A DNA stretch of 64,000 bases from an uncultured Clostridia bacterium (GTDB lineage Bacteria; Bacillota; Clostridia; Saccharofermentanales; Saccharofermentanaceae): positions 1 through 64,000 of the forward strand of contig CAMVGO010000004.1 of NCBI GenBank assembly GCA_947167045.1. Reading direction: 5' to 3'. Below are positions 16,843 to 26,046 of the stretch, one piece after another. Below the pieces are notes generated by a model. It was given only the letters and a program-made list of their open reading frames with translations. It did no database searches and was not told where the DNA came from. The translations under genes and the position numbers were made by a program. Numbering within the stretch: the first letter of the stretch is position 1; each line of letters begins with the position of its first letter.

Positions 16843-18738
16843 TTAGCCTTCACCGTTCTCACTGTTCTGTTCCCTCGCAGGGTCGATTATCTCGGTATAG
16901 TCAAACAGTTCCGTATATGCCTTTCTGGACAGCGTGTTATAGCTCATCATGGCACGGTCAAGATAGAGATAATTGTCTCCGTAGGTATAATACGGCTTTG
17001 CTCCGCCGCCGAAAAAGATCCTGAATCCGTTGTTCTTGAGATAGACGGCTCTCTCGTCCGTACCGTAGATATAATTGCCGTTCGGATAAACGAGCATGTG
17101 AACATCTCCGAAAAGACTCCCTATCTGATCGAGCCACTTGATCGTGTCAAGTTCGATATCAGCCTTTTCCGTATTCCTGCAGTCGGCAATATAAGAATAA
17201 GTGCAGGAAGCGAATTTCCATCCGTTGTCCAAGAGGACACTTGCGATATCCATTACCCTGTTCCTGCTGAAATCAATATCATCATTGGTGGGATTTATCT
17301 GCGGAAGATTGGCAGCCGAGAGAGCGCTGTTGCGGTCGTCGATCTCGTCGGCAGCAACAACATATCCGAAGCATGCTTCATAGCCGCTTACGGAAATGAT
17401 GCCCTTCGCGCCGTCGTATGTGAAATCAGGATGCTTCTCAACAAAAACATCGAGCATTCCGATGGCCTCGGCAGTCCTGCTCACTATGGTCTCGCCCGCA
17501 GAATTCACATATTCCCCGCATACCTGGTTCTCATCGTTAAGGACCAGTCTCCTGCAGGTGCCGCAGCTGTATGCGGAACAGTTGTACTGCAGATTCTCGA
17601 TGACAACGACAAGCGGTTTCTTTCCCTTCGGCACAACAAGATTTCTTTCGAGAAGGAATGTAGGATCGCTCGCCTCAATGAGGTTCTCGGGATCAACGAG
17701 CACATAGTCTCTGGCGTAAAGATTTTCGAGGATCTTCTCAAATTCGTATGTCGTCAGATAAAGTCCCGTATCTCCGGAACGAAAACGTCCGGCAAACGCA
17801 GTATCCGTATCCACAATAAGCGACCTGACGCAAATTACTTCGATGGCACCCCTGTATTCCTTTACCTCGCTCGTGTGTGATGTTGCCGTCAGCAGATTGC
17901 TCTTTATCATCTCGTCTTCCGGGAAGATAACCGCAAGATCCGAGAACAGCTGCTCGGCGGAATAGAACTTGAAGGTCTGGAGCATATGCTCGCCTTCCTC
18001 CATCATGGGAACATACATCGTCTGCTTTATGGCCGCGATACGCTTATCGCAGTAATCGCCCACGAAGCCGTCATAACCGTCATTGACCTGTGTGTATTTC
18101 TGAACCGCAGCAACATAATCGCCATTGCTGAGCGATTCCTCCGCCGTCTGCACGTCACCCGTGGCAGTCTCGATGAAATCAAGTTCCCTGAGCAGAGGAT
18201 TGGCAGTCGCGGAAAAGTTTCCTATAGGCTGGAGCTGCTCGAAAAAATACATTACGACAGGCTTTTCGGTCTTGCCCAGAAGGAACTCCTCACAGATGCC
18301 GTACATTCTCTCGGAGACAACGGAACTCGTGAGCTCTCTCATGGAATCAAGGAAATTGATGTCGCTGTAAGTGAGAACATATCTGCTCGCGATTATGTGG
18401 TCGCAAAGCGAGTCTACACGGACCCTTACGATACTCTCCATATCATCGAGCATCTGCACTCTTACAGCATTCGATGCCTGGTTCTCCGGAGAAGCTTTGA
18501 GAACTTCATCCTGGATGCCTCTGTAGATATCGAGCGCATCGGTATAGCGCCCTTCGTCGATCGCCTTCTCGAAATTAGGAACGGTGTCCATCTCATAAGC
18601 AGTCTTTCTTCCGATAAACAGCGTCACGATGCCCAGAGCTATCAGGGCAACGGCGCAGAGGACTGCAGCGACGGTATATCCGATGCCGCCCTTGCGCTCG
18701 TCTTCTCCGACGCGATACTCGGAAGAAAATACCGTCAC
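16843..18738 (-). CDS. Membrane protein with TPR-like middle and polysaccharide-deacetylase-like C terminus
   Basis: 631 residues. A single membrane helix lies at about 20-43 (GYTVAAVLCAVALIALGIVTLF) after a short cytoplasmic head, so most of the protein is outside. Residues about 50-280 are helical with TPR-like spacing (DEGRYTDALDIYRGI, SNGDYVAAVQKYTQV). Residues about 290-615 resemble the extracytoplasmic NodB/polysaccharide-deacetylase fold (KKPLVVVIENLQYNC, DGAKGIISVSGYEACFGY, LVYPNGNY, FRIFFGGG), but the usual catalytic TFDD and HxxxH motifs are not apparent, so activity is doubtful. The GTG start overlaps the ParC-like gene's stop (GTGA), suggesting coupled translation with the topoisomerase. 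Confidence 0.65.
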   Translation of the reverse strand: MTVFSSEYRVGEDERKGGIGYTVAAVLCAVALIALGIVTLFIGRKTAYEMDTVPNFEKAIDEGRYTDALDIYRGIQDEVLKASPENQASNAVRVQMLDDMESIVRVRVDSLCDHIIASRYVLTYSDINFLDSMRELTSSVVSERMYGICEEFLLGKTEKPVVMYFFEQLQPIGNFSATANPLLRELDFIETATGDVQTAEESLSNGDYVAAVQKYTQVNDGYDGFVGDYCDKRIAAIKQTMYVPMMEEGEHMLQTFKFYSAEQLFSDLAVIFPEDEMIKSNLLTATSHTSEVKEYRGAIEVICVRSLIVDTDTAFAGRFRSGDTGLYLTTYEFEKILENLYARDYVLVDPENLIEASDPTFLLERNLVVPKGKKPLVVVIENLQYNCSAYSCGTCRRLVLNDENQVCGEYVNSAGETIVSRTAEAIGMLDVFVEKHPDFTYDGAKGIISVSGYEACFGYVVAADEIDDRNSALSAANLPQINPTNDDIDFSRNRVMDIASVLLDNGWKFASCTYSYIADCRNTEKADIELDTIKWLDQIGSLFGDVHMLVYPNGNYIYGTDERAVYLKNNGFRIFFGGGAKPYYTYGDNYLYLDRAMMSYNTLSRKAYTELFDYTEIIDPAREQNSENGEG

Positions 18739-20996
18739 TTCAGATCATCAAAGCTAACCTGCTTTGCCTCCAGAGAATTTTCTTTAATGTAGTAGCCGAT
18801 AGCCGGCACCTTGCGGATCCTGTAGTATTCGGGATCCTGTACCTCGATCTCGGCAAGACGCGCCAGCGTCTTCAGCACTGAACCCTTCTTCGATACGAGA
18901 AGCTGAACACCCTGTGTAGTTCTCGTGGTCTTGAGAGGTATCAGAGATGCCTTGAATACGGCTGCCTTGTCGAGGCTGTTGGTAACGATGAGATCGGGAT
19001 CCTCCGTCTCGTCAAGGAGGATAAATCCTATCGCTTTGCTGCCGTCGAAATATGCGTTTACGAGTTTCTTTCTGTTCTGCTTTGTCTCATATGCCGCGAT
19101 CGGGAATCTGGCAGCCTTGCCGTTCTCGAAAGCGATAAAGAGTATTCCCTTATAGTCTGTCGTCGATATCATGAACATCGGCTTCTCGCCGTCTTCCATC
19201 TCGAGTTCACTGTTAAGGAAATGTCCGAGCTCACCAGGTTTGGTATCAGTAAAGTCGTATACGTGAGTCTTATAGAGATTGCACTTGTCGGTGAAGATCA
19301 AAAGGTCCGATCTGTTCTCACACTCAAAACCCATGAAGATCTCATCGTCGTCTTTTGTCTTGAGTTCGCCGGCACTCTGAAGCGATTTCATCGTATGCTT
19401 CTTGAGGTAACCGTGACGCGTGAGCATGAGATGCAGCCTGTAATCGGGAATGACCGCCGACTCTACGAATGTCTCGGTCTCTTCCATGCCGACCAGTTCA
19501 GATCTCCTGGGCTGTCCGTACTTCTCTGCGACTTCCCTTAAAGTCTTGACGATAAGTCCGTTGATCCTTCTGGGGCTGTTCAACAAGTCTTCGGTATCGG
19601 CAATGTCAGCCTTGAGCTTATCCCTGTCGGCGATCCTGTTAAGGATATACTGCTTGTTGATGTTGCGGAGCTTGATCTCAGCGACATATTCAGCCTGTTC
19701 CTCGTCAATAGAGAAGCCCTTCATGAGGTTTGGAACAACGTCTGCCTCGAGTTCCGTTTCCCTTATGATCTTGATCGCCTTGTCGATGTCGAGAAGGATC
19801 TCCGCAAGACCGTTGAGGAGATGGAGCTTCTTCTTCATCTTGCCGAGGTTGAAAGCCAGTTCTCTGCATACGCAGACTCTTCTCCACTTGAGCCATTCGT
19901 CGAGTATCTGCGCAACGCCCATGACCTTCGGCGAACCGTCGATCAGAATGTTGAAATTGCACGAGAATGTATCTTCGAGCTTTGTGAACCTGAAGAGCTT
20001 CGTCATGAGCTGCTCATGGTCGGTGCCTCTCTTGCAGTCGATTGTGATCTTGAGACCGTCAAGGTCTGTCTCGTCGCGGATATCCGCGATCTCTCTTGCC
20101 TTTCCGCTCTTTACAAGATCGGCGATGTTGTCGATTATAGCCTCAACGCTCGTGGAATAAGGGATCTCCGTGATCTCTATGAGGTTATTCGACTTATCCA
20201 CCCTGTACCTGGCTCTTACGGAGAAAGTACCCTTTCCGGTATCGTAGATGGACTTCATCTGTTCACGGCTGTATAAGATCTTTCCGCCGCCCGAGAAATC
20301 AGGCGCAGGCATAACTTCGAGCAGATCGCAGTTCGGATCCTTCATGTAAGCTTCCGTCGCCGCGCATACTTCCGCAAGATTGAATGAGCAGATGTTGGAC
20401 GCCATACCAACGGCGATACCCTGGTTCGCATTAACGAGAACGGCCGGGAATGTCGTCGGAAGGAGCGTGGGTTCCTTAAGCGTACCGTCATAGTTGTCGA
20501 CCATGTCGACCGCATCTTTGTCGATACCCTTGAAGATCTCTTCACAAATCTTTTCGAGCCTTACCTCCGTATATCTCGGCGCCGCGCACTGCATGTCGCG
20601 CGAATACTGCTTACCGAAGTTACCCTTCGAATCAACGAAAGGATGCAAGAGCGAACCGTTGCCCCTGGTAAGTCTTACCATCGTGTCGTAGATGGCCTGG
20701 TCGCCGTGCGGATTGAGCTTCATGGTCTGTCCGACAACGTTCGCGGACTTTGTCCTGTTGCCGCCCAAAAGGCCCATCTTGTACATCGTGTAAAGGAGCT
20801 TTCTGTGTGAAGGCTTAAAACCGTCTATCTCTGGGATCGCACGCGATACGATGACGCTCATCGCATACGGCATGTAGTTGATCTCGAGCATGTCCGTTAT
20901 CGGCTGATCTATAGCCGGCATATCCTTGGCATTACTGTCGGTAAGCCTTGCCTTCAGTGAATCGGAATTATTATCGTCTTTTTTCTTACGTGCCAT
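18735..20996 (-). CDS. Type IIA topoisomerase subunit A (ParC-like)
   Basis: The DNA-cleaving subunit of a gyrase/topoisomerase IV. The 753 residues begin with a Lys/Asp-rich head, then the conserved ALPEIDGFKPSHRK-type region (here RAIPEIDGFKPSHRKLLYTM), NPHGDQAIYDTMVRL, and the catalytic tyrosine in CAAPRYTEVRL. The coiled-coil gate (about 380-480) and a C-terminal propeller (about 500-725) follow. It pairs with the upstream ParE-like gene, five bases away, with GGGGTGAT just before the ATG. It is clearly divergent from textbook GyrA, so I leave the symbol blank. Whether it relaxes or supercoils DNA cannot be read from the sequence. Confidence 0.9.
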   Translation of the reverse strand: MARKKKDDNNSDSLKARLTDSNAKDMPAIDQPITDMLEINYMPYAMSVIVSRAIPEIDGFKPSHRKLLYTMYKMGLLGGNRTKSANVVGQTMKLNPHGDQAIYDTMVRLTRGNGSLLHPFVDSKGNFGKQYSRDMQCAAPRYTEVRLEKICEEIFKGIDKDAVDMVDNYDGTLKEPTLLPTTFPAVLVNANQGIAVGMASNICSFNLAEVCAATEAYMKDPNCDLLEVMPAPDFSGGGKILYSREQMKSIYDTGKGTFSVRARYRVDKSNNLIEITEIPYSTSVEAIIDNIADLVKSGKAREIADIRDETDLDGLKITIDCKRGTDHEQLMTKLFRFTKLEDTFSCNFNILIDGSPKVMGVAQILDEWLKWRRVCVCRELAFNLGKMKKKLHLLNGLAEILLDIDKAIKIIRETELEADVVPNLMKGFSIDEEQAEYVAEIKLRNINKQYILNRIADRDKLKADIADTEDLLNSPRRINGLIVKTLREVAEKYGQPRRSELVGMEETETFVESAVIPDYRLHLMLTRHGYLKKHTMKSLQSAGELKTKDDDEIFMGFECENRSDLLIFTDKCNLYKTHVYDFTDTKPGELGHFLNSELEMEDGEKPMFMISTTDYKGILFIAFENGKAARFPIAAYETKQNRKKLVNAYFDGSKAIGFILLDETEDPDLIVTNSLDKAAVFKASLIPLKTTRTTQGVQLLVSKKGSVLKTLARLAEIEVQDPEYYRIRKVPAIGYYIKENSLEAKQVSFDDLK

Positions 20997-21001
20997 TTAA
21001 A

Positions 21002-22996
21002 TCACCCCAGATCAAGCATATCGAGATACTTTTTGCCGTCCAGCTCGATATGAGTTTTTCTTCCTGCAAGGTTATCTCCGAGGAGAAGATCAAATACTTC
21101 AGCTGTCTTCTGAGCATCTTCGGGACAAGCCTTGATAAGACGTCTGGACTTAGGATTCATCGTCGTCTGCCACATCATCTCAGGCTCGTTCTCACCCAGA
21201 CCTTTGGATCTCTGGATCGTGCAGAGCTTGGGATCGACCTTTGCCAGTATCTCGGCCTTCTCCTTCTCGTTGAATGCGAAATAAGTCTCTTCCTTCGCAT
21301 TCTTGCCCTTAGGCCTGTATGTGATCTCGAAAAGAGGCGACTCCGCAATGTATACGTAGCCCTTCTCGATAAGCGTCGGAGTAAGCCTGTAGAGCATCGC
21401 AAGTATCAGCGTTCTGATCTGGAATCCGTCGACGTCGGCATCGGTACAGATTATGATCTTGTTCCATCTTAAGTCATCAAGATTAAAAGCACTCATATCC
21501 TTGGTGTGCTTGTTCTTGATCTCAACACCGCAGCCAAGCACCTTGAGAAGATCCGTGATGATCTCACTCTTGAAGATCGTCGCGTAATCAGCCTTGAGAC
21601 AGTTCAATATCTTACCTCTGACAGGCATGACAGCCTGGAATTCGGCGTCTCTTCCGAGCTTAACGGAGCCCAAAGCCGAATCACCCTCAACGATGTAGAG
21701 CTCGCGCTTTGAAACATCCTTCGATCTGCAGTCGACAAATTTCTTGATCCTGTTATTGATGTCGACCTTGCCCATGAGAGTCTTCTTGATATTGACCTTT
21801 GCCTTCTCGGCATTCTCTCTGGCACGCTTGTTTATGAGGATCTGATCTATGGTCTTTGCAGCAAAATCCTTATTCTCTATGAACCAGATCTCAAGGTTAT
21901 CTCTGATGAGCTGGGTAAGGAAATCCTGAACAAACTTATTGTTTATGGCCTTCTTGGTCTGGTTCTCATAAGAAGTCTGTGTTGAGAACGTGTTGGTCAC
22001 GAGGATCAGCGAATCGGCAACATCCTGGAAAGTGATCTTTGACTCATTTGCCTTGTACTTGTCACGCTGCTTGATCTGCTTGTCGATCTCGGCAACAAAT
22101 GCATTCCTTACGGCCTTATCAGGTGAACCGCCGTGTTCGAGGAAGCTTGAGTTATGAAAGTATTCGAGGACATTTACCTCGTTATTGAAGCAGAAGGCTA
22201 CCTCTGCCCTGACTTTATACTCGTCACGGTCTTCCTTGTCCCTGCCCTTGCCTTCACCTGAGAAGGAGTATGTATCGGTAAAGCCCTTCATGGCATTGAG
22301 CTCATCAACATATCCCTTGATACCTTCAGGATAGATGAACGAGAATTCTTCTCCGGACTCTGCATCCTTAAGGATAAACTCGATACCGCTGTTGATGACC
22401 GACTGACGCTTGATGATCTCCTTGAATGTATCAAGAGGGATCAGTATCTCGGTGAAGACTTCCGTATCGGGCTTCCATCGCTGGATCGTACCTGTTCTGT
22501 TAAATCTGTAAGGAGACTGGATGAGCTCGGTTACAGGCTCACCCTTCTTAAAGGACATCTCGAACTTAGTGTGATCCCTGAAAACGGTTACTTCGAAAAA
22601 CTCGGAAGCATACTGTGTGGCGCACGCACCGAGACCGTTGAGTCCCAAAGAGAACTCATAATCACCTGATGAGTTATTGTTGTACTTACCGCCGGCATAA
22701 AGCTCGCAGTAGACCAGTTCCCAGTTGAACCTTCCCTCTTTGGCATTGTAATCCATGGGGATACCGCGGCCGAAGTCTTCAACTTCGATGGCACCGTCGG
22801 CAAATCTCGTTATTATGATCTTGTTGCCGTGGCCTTCCCTGGCCTCGTCGATAGAATTGGACAGGATCTCGAAAAAGGAATGAATGCATCCCTCGAGATT
22901 GTCTGAACCGAAAATAACAGCCGGACGGAGTCTTACTCTGTCCGCGCCCTTGAGCATCGAGATACTCTCATTGCCGTAATCTTTCTTACCCGGCAT
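21002..22996 (-). CDS. Type IIA topoisomerase subunit B (ParE-like), divergent
   Basis: The ATPase subunit partnering the ParC-like protein. The GHKL ATP site is present: EILSNSIDEAREG, VEDFGRGIPMDY, and LGLNGLGACATQY. The S5-like transducer domain and the TOPRIM domain follow, with YIVEGDSALGSVKLG and CTDADVDGFQIRTLIL. The TOPRIM acidic residues are kept, but EGDSALG replaces the usual EGDSAGG, and Gln replaces the usual His in DVDGxHI. It has 664 residues, near the ParE norm. GGAG lies 11 bases before the ATG. First gene of the ParE-ParC-membrane protein unit. Confidence 0.9.
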   Translation of the reverse strand: MPGKKDYGNESISMLKGADRVRLRPAVIFGSDNLEGCIHSFFEILSNSIDEAREGHGNKIIITRFADGAIEVEDFGRGIPMDYNAKEGRFNWELVYCELYAGGKYNNNSSGDYEFSLGLNGLGACATQYASEFFEVTVFRDHTKFEMSFKKGEPVTELIQSPYRFNRTGTIQRWKPDTEVFTEILIPLDTFKEIIKRQSVINSGIEFILKDAESGEEFSFIYPEGIKGYVDELNAMKGFTDTYSFSGEGKGRDKEDRDEYKVRAEVAFCFNNEVNVLEYFHNSSFLEHGGSPDKAVRNAFVAEIDKQIKQRDKYKANESKITFQDVADSLILVTNTFSTQTSYENQTKKAINNKFVQDFLTQLIRDNLEIWFIENKDFAAKTIDQILINKRARENAEKAKVNIKKTLMGKVDINNRIKKFVDCRSKDVSKRELYIVEGDSALGSVKLGRDAEFQAVMPVRGKILNCLKADYATIFKSEIITDLLKVLGCGVEIKNKHTKDMSAFNLDDLRWNKIIICTDADVDGFQIRTLILAMLYRLTPTLIEKGYVYIAESPLFEITYRPKGKNAKEETYFAFNEKEKAEILAKVDPKLCTIQRSKGLGENEPEMMWQTTMNPKSRRLIKACPEDAQKTAEVFDLLLGDNLAGRKTHIELDGKKYLDMLDLG

Positions 22997-23091
22997 AACT
23001 TACCCAACTCCTTAAAATAAATAATATATATGCGTTTGACTTTTCGATTATAACACAAAGATTTCGATATCCTTCAAGCCTAAAGGGGTGC

Positions 23092-23125
23092 AAAAACAAG
23101 GTTGTCCCAAAAACGGACAACCTTG
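23092..23125 (-). terminator. Terminator after the zinc-ribbon protein gene
   Basis: A perfect 11-bp inverted repeat (CAAGGTTGTCC / GGACAACCTTG) with a 7-nt loop, followed on the minus strand by TTTTTG. It ends the 23151-23780 transcript before the ParE-like gene. Confidence 0.85.
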
Positions 23126-23150
23126 TCACAATATACTAAAATACATTTGA

Positions 23151-23780
23151 TTAAATGTTAGGAATCTCCTCCGGGTTGCACTGTTTCAGCTCAACCCCGT
23201 TCGAAGCCCTGTATCTGTATATGATATTCATTTTGAATGCCAGACTGTTGCTCTGCGGTCCGACAACTATCTGGAACTGATTGCTGGTGACGGGAGAATA
23301 CGGCCAATTCGGCTTGGTTACCGCGCCGATGATATGCGTTCCGTTACTGAGCAGGATCCTGACGGATTCGGTATTGGTGATCTCCCCGTATACAACACCG
23401 TCTATCGTAATATCAACGTGAAGAAGGCCGCAGCTGGGTATTCCCATTCCGCATCTGTAGAGCAGGACCTGACCGCCATATGCATAAGCCTTTCCGCATG
23501 AACGGCACGGGAAACCCGGAGTCTGATCACGCTTGATATCTTCACTGACCGAATGGCAATCGGGACAAACGATCCTGTATTTTCTCCCAAACGGAATAAT
23601 TATGTTGCCGTCCTGCATAGCCGGAGGCGCATAAGGAAGCGTTTGTGAAGCCGCAATGGGTGCCTGCTGCTGAACAGGTGCAGAAGCCTGAGGCTGTACC
23701 TGTGCTCCGACAGGTGTTCCGCAGATCATGCAGAAATTGTTTCCATCTGCTATTAAAGAACCGCACTTAACACAATTCAT
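23151..23780 (-). CDS. Double zinc-ribbon protein
   Basis: 209 residues with no named function. The N terminus is a zinc ribbon (CVKCGSLIADGNNFCMICG). A Gln/Pro/Ala-rich linker follows (about 25-60), then a second cysteine set (CPDCHSV...CRSCGKAY) at about 75-100 and a beta-rich C-terminal domain (about 105-205). No signal peptide or membrane helix is visible, so it is cytoplasmic. GGGGGT is upstream of the ATG. It is next to another zinc-ribbon gene on the same strand, 38 bp away, and both may be one transcript. Confidence 0.75.
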   Translation of the reverse strand: MNCVKCGSLIADGNNFCMICGTPVGAQVQPQASAPVQQQAPIAASQTLPYAPPAMQDGNIIIPFGRKYRIVCPDCHSVSEDIKRDQTPGFPCRSCGKAYAYGGQVLLYRCGMGIPSCGLLHVDITIDGVVYGEITNTESVRILLSNGTHIIGAVTKPNWPYSPVTSNQFQIVVGPQSNSLAFKMNIIYRYRASNGVELKQCNPEEIPNI

Positions 23781-23818
23781 AGTAATCTACCCCCTGAATT
23801 CAGATCAAACCGATTATA

Positions 23819-24514
23819 TCATTGAGCAGGATTATTTAATTTGCCTTGACAGAGCATGACAGCTTCATAAAGATCCTTTGCCTCGCCGTTTTCGATACTG
23901 GCTCTCAGCATCTTCACATGAAAAGAACTCCTCATAGCGGGCGGGATACAGCTGTTATACTGATCGAGCTCACGTTCCAGAACATTCCGCCTACGCATCA
24001 GTTCGCCGAGGCGTCTTTCGATCTTACGCTTCTTTTCCACAACATCGTTTTCGGCATTGACCAGCACAAGATTCTTCGCGTATCTTTTTTTTGTGGCATA
24101 GACACCGCCGATGATCAGTGTGGCGCCCCCTGCCAGGAAAGCAAATAAATACATGAAAAACCTGATGGTATCTAATTCCACATCTGCAAAGCCGTTGGAA
24201 AAAGCAATGATGAGGAAAATAATACCGACAAAGACCTCAGCTACCTGAGCATAGATGAAAAACGGCCAGAAGAACCTGAAAGCGGAATACCTGGGCCGCT
24301 TATCCGGAACCTGATAAAGCGGAAGTTCTCCTTCGAGCTGCTCGATCTCGTTATTAAGGTTAACCCACTCATCGTATTTGTTCCCGATATTATTAAGCAG
24401 CGATATGCTCTCATCTGCAGAAATTCTTTCAAAAGCTTCGACCTTAGTTCCGCATTTCCGGCAGAAATCATCATTATCAGCTAACGGGGCAAAACAATTA
24501 ATACAATATTTCAT
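23819..24514 (-). CDS. Zinc-ribbon membrane protein with coiled coil
   Basis: 231 residues. An N-terminal zinc ribbon (CINCFAPLADNDDFCRKCG) is followed by a short helix. Two membrane helices lie at about 75-100 (FFWPFFIYAQVAEVFVGIIFLII) and 115-140 (FFMYLFAFLAGGATLIIGGVYA). A charged coiled coil follows (about 150-195, KKRKIERRLGELMRRRNVLERE), then a short helical tail. Both ends should be cytoplasmic. This layout is common in Clostridia without an assigned role. AGGAG precedes the ATG. Confidence 0.75.
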   Translation of the reverse strand: MKYCINCFAPLADNDDFCRKCGTKVEAFERISADESISLLNNIGNKYDEWVNLNNEIEQLEGELPLYQVPDKRPRYSAFRFFWPFFIYAQVAEVFVGIIFLIIAFSNGFADVELDTIRFFMYLFAFLAGGATLIIGGVYATKKRYAKNLVLVNAENDVVEKKRKIERRLGELMRRRNVLERELDQYNSCIPPAMRSSFHVKMLRASIENGEAKDLYEAVMLCQGKLNNPAQ

Positions 24515-24636
24515 GATCCTATTTCTCCTTTATCCTGATAAAGTTTACCAAACACTGTAACGGCAGACAATGAGAAACGGATATCGTCAAAGTAAAACAC
24601 GAATGGAGCTTTTTATGCAAAATACTCAAATACAAC

Positions 24637-24667
24637 CAAAAGCGCTCCGATCACTCGAAGCGCTTTT
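24637..24667 (-). terminator. Terminator after tRNA-Arg
   Basis: A stem of about 13 bp (AAAGCGCTTCGA / TCGGAGCGCTTT with G-T allowances) and a 4-nt loop, followed by TTTTGG on the minus strand. It can also work on the plus strand, where it is followed by TTTTTG. Confidence 0.75.
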
Positions 24668-24670
24668 TGA

Positions 24671-24747
24671 TGGTGAGCCATGGGGGACTCGAACCTCCGG
24701 CCCACAGCTTAGAAGGCTGTTGCTCTATCCAGCTGAGCTAATGACCC
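24671..24747 (-). tRNA. tRNA-Arg (TCT)
   Basis: A 77-nt cloverleaf on the minus strand with encoded CCA. Acceptor GGGTCAT pairs with ATGGCTC, using two G-T pairs. The anticodon stem ACAGC/GCTGT holds CTTCTAA, giving anticodon TCT. The 5' end abuts the CCA of the upstream tRNA-Gly with no spacer. Confidence 0.94.
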
Positions 24748-24821
24748 TGGAGCGAGTGATGGGAATCGAACCCACGTGGTCAGCTTGGAAGGCTGAAGTT
24801 CTACCATTGAACTACACTCGC
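24748..24821 (-). tRNA. tRNA-Gly (TCC)
   Basis: A 74-nt cloverleaf on the minus strand with encoded CCA. Acceptor GCGAGTG pairs with CACTCGC. The stem TCAGC/GCTGA holds CTTCCAA, giving anticodon TCC. It is first in the Gly-Arg tandem. A small hairpin (GGCACTT/AAGTGCC, 24827-24845) lies in its leader. Confidence 0.95.
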
Positions 24822-24850
24822 GTGTCGGCACTTTTGTTAAGTGCCTATGT

Positions 24851-24879
24851 ATATTACACTAAGGTTTAAAATTTTTCAA
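24851..24879 (-). promoter_or_regulatory. Promoter of the tRNA-Gly/tRNA-Arg pair
   Basis: On the minus strand TTGAAA (24874-24879) and TAATAT (24851-24856) are 17 bp apart, about 30 bp upstream of tRNA-Gly. Confidence 0.65.
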
Positions 24880-24889
24880 CAGAAAAAAA

Positions 24890-25312
24890 TCAGTTCGGCG
24901 GAGTTGCTACAAGATAGTTCTCTGATACATAGAATCCGTCAACTGTCTTATACCAGCCTCCGGACGTTGCAACAACCTTAATGGCCTGTCCTCTCGTAAG
25001 AGTGCCGACCTTCTCATAAGTCGTAGCGGGACCTTTCCTTACATTAAGGAACTCACCCTTGGTAACATTGGCATATAAAGTCTTTTCCTCGATGGGGGTT
25101 TCAGTCCAGGAGACCTCAACATCATTGGTAAGAGGGCCTGTATACTCGGTAAGTGTCGTTGTCGGGACGGTGGTTGTTGTGGTGGTTGTTAGTTCAGAAG
25201 TCTCAATCGAAGTCTCTGTGGGCTCCGTCTTTTTGCAGGCAACTGCTCCGAGTCCTATCGCACTGACCATCATCATTGCAATAAGCGCAGTTGTAAATCT
25301 CTTTCTGTTCAC
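24890..25312 (-). CDS. SH3-domain lipoprotein
   Basis: 140 residues. The signal sequence ends in the lipobox LGAVAC, so the mature protein should be lipid-anchored on the outer face of the membrane. A Thr/Pro/Glu-rich linker (about 25-70) leads to one bacterial SH3b domain (KGEFLNVRKGPATTYEKVG...GGWYKTVDGFYVSENYL), the type that binds cell-wall peptides. I choose a GTG start at 25312, which has a full GGAGGTGA eight bases upstream. A start at 25342 lacks a site and would put charged residues before the signal. Confidence 0.85.
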   Translation of the reverse strand: MNRKRFTTALIAMMMVSAIGLGAVACKKTEPTETSIETSELTTTTTTTVPTTTLTEYTGPLTNDVEVSWTETPIEEKTLYANVTKGEFLNVRKGPATTYEKVGTLTRGQAIKVVATSGGWYKTVDGFYVSENYLVATPPN

Positions 25313-25436
25313 AATTATCACCTCCGCATAATCGTATACCATATTATTACATACTTTGCCTGTAAAATTATGGAAATTTTGTTACAAGTTAAGGCAAATT
25401 GAGTTTTCTGACCTGAAACTTCACGCAGCACAGGTG

Positions 25437-26030
25437 TCACATGTCGTCTTCGAGCAGATAAAAAGCCTCGTGGTCCTTATATTTCCCGTTGATGTGCATA
25501 TAGGATTTCCTCTGCCCTTCGTAATGAAACCCCACGTTCCTGATGAGCTTTAACGACGGTTCGTTTTCGGGAAGGATGAAAGCTTCGATGCGGTGCATCT
25601 TGTATTCGTCGAAGACAAAAGCGAGCGAACCTTTGAGAGCCTCGGTCATGTAACCATGCCCCGTGTGATCCTTATCGAGATGATAGCCGCATGCGCAAGA
25701 CATCATGCCGCCGTACGCGAAATTAAAATACGACACCCTTCCGATCAGTCTGCCGCCTTCCTTCAGTGATATCCACAAAGGCACGAGACTTCCGTCCAGA
25801 AAGGATTCACAGTCATAAACCAGATACTTCTTCTGCGTGGACAGCGTGAAATAATCGTCGGTATGCGTCTGCGAAAACCTCTTATGAAACTCCCTGTTGC
25901 GCGAAAAATATTCCAGAGCCCTGGGCGCTTCGCTCTTTCTCAGGACCGAAAGCCTTAACCTTTCAGTCTCCAGAGCGAGCATCTCACACCTGTATCTGGA
26001 TCTTGATACGCTGTAACCGGGACGCGACAT
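25437..26030 (-). CDS. GNAT N-acetyltransferase (RimJ/RimL-like)
   Basis: 197 residues with the RimL-type GNAT layout: LETERLRLSVLRKSEAPRALEYFSRN at the N terminus, LWISLKEGGRLIGRVSYFNF, the acetyl-CoA loop region DKDHTGHGYMTEALKGSLAFVF, then NEPSLKLIRNVGFHYEGQRKSYM. The family acetylates protein N termini, antibiotics or small amines, and the substrate here is unknown. The start is uncertain: ATG 26030 is used; GTG 26036 and ATG 25982 are possible, and none has a strong ribosome site. The GH5-like gene ends about 17 bp upstream, so they may share a transcript. Confidence 0.85.
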   Translation of the reverse strand: MSRPGYSVSRSRYRCEMLALETERLRLSVLRKSEAPRALEYFSRNREFHKRFSQTHTDDYFTLSTQKKYLVYDCESFLDGSLVPLWISLKEGGRLIGRVSYFNFAYGGMMSCACGYHLDKDHTGHGYMTEALKGSLAFVFDEYKMHRIEAFILPENEPSLKLIRNVGFHYEGQRKSYMHINGKYKDHEAFYLLEDDM

Positions 26031-26046
26031 AAGCACTTACGAAAAC

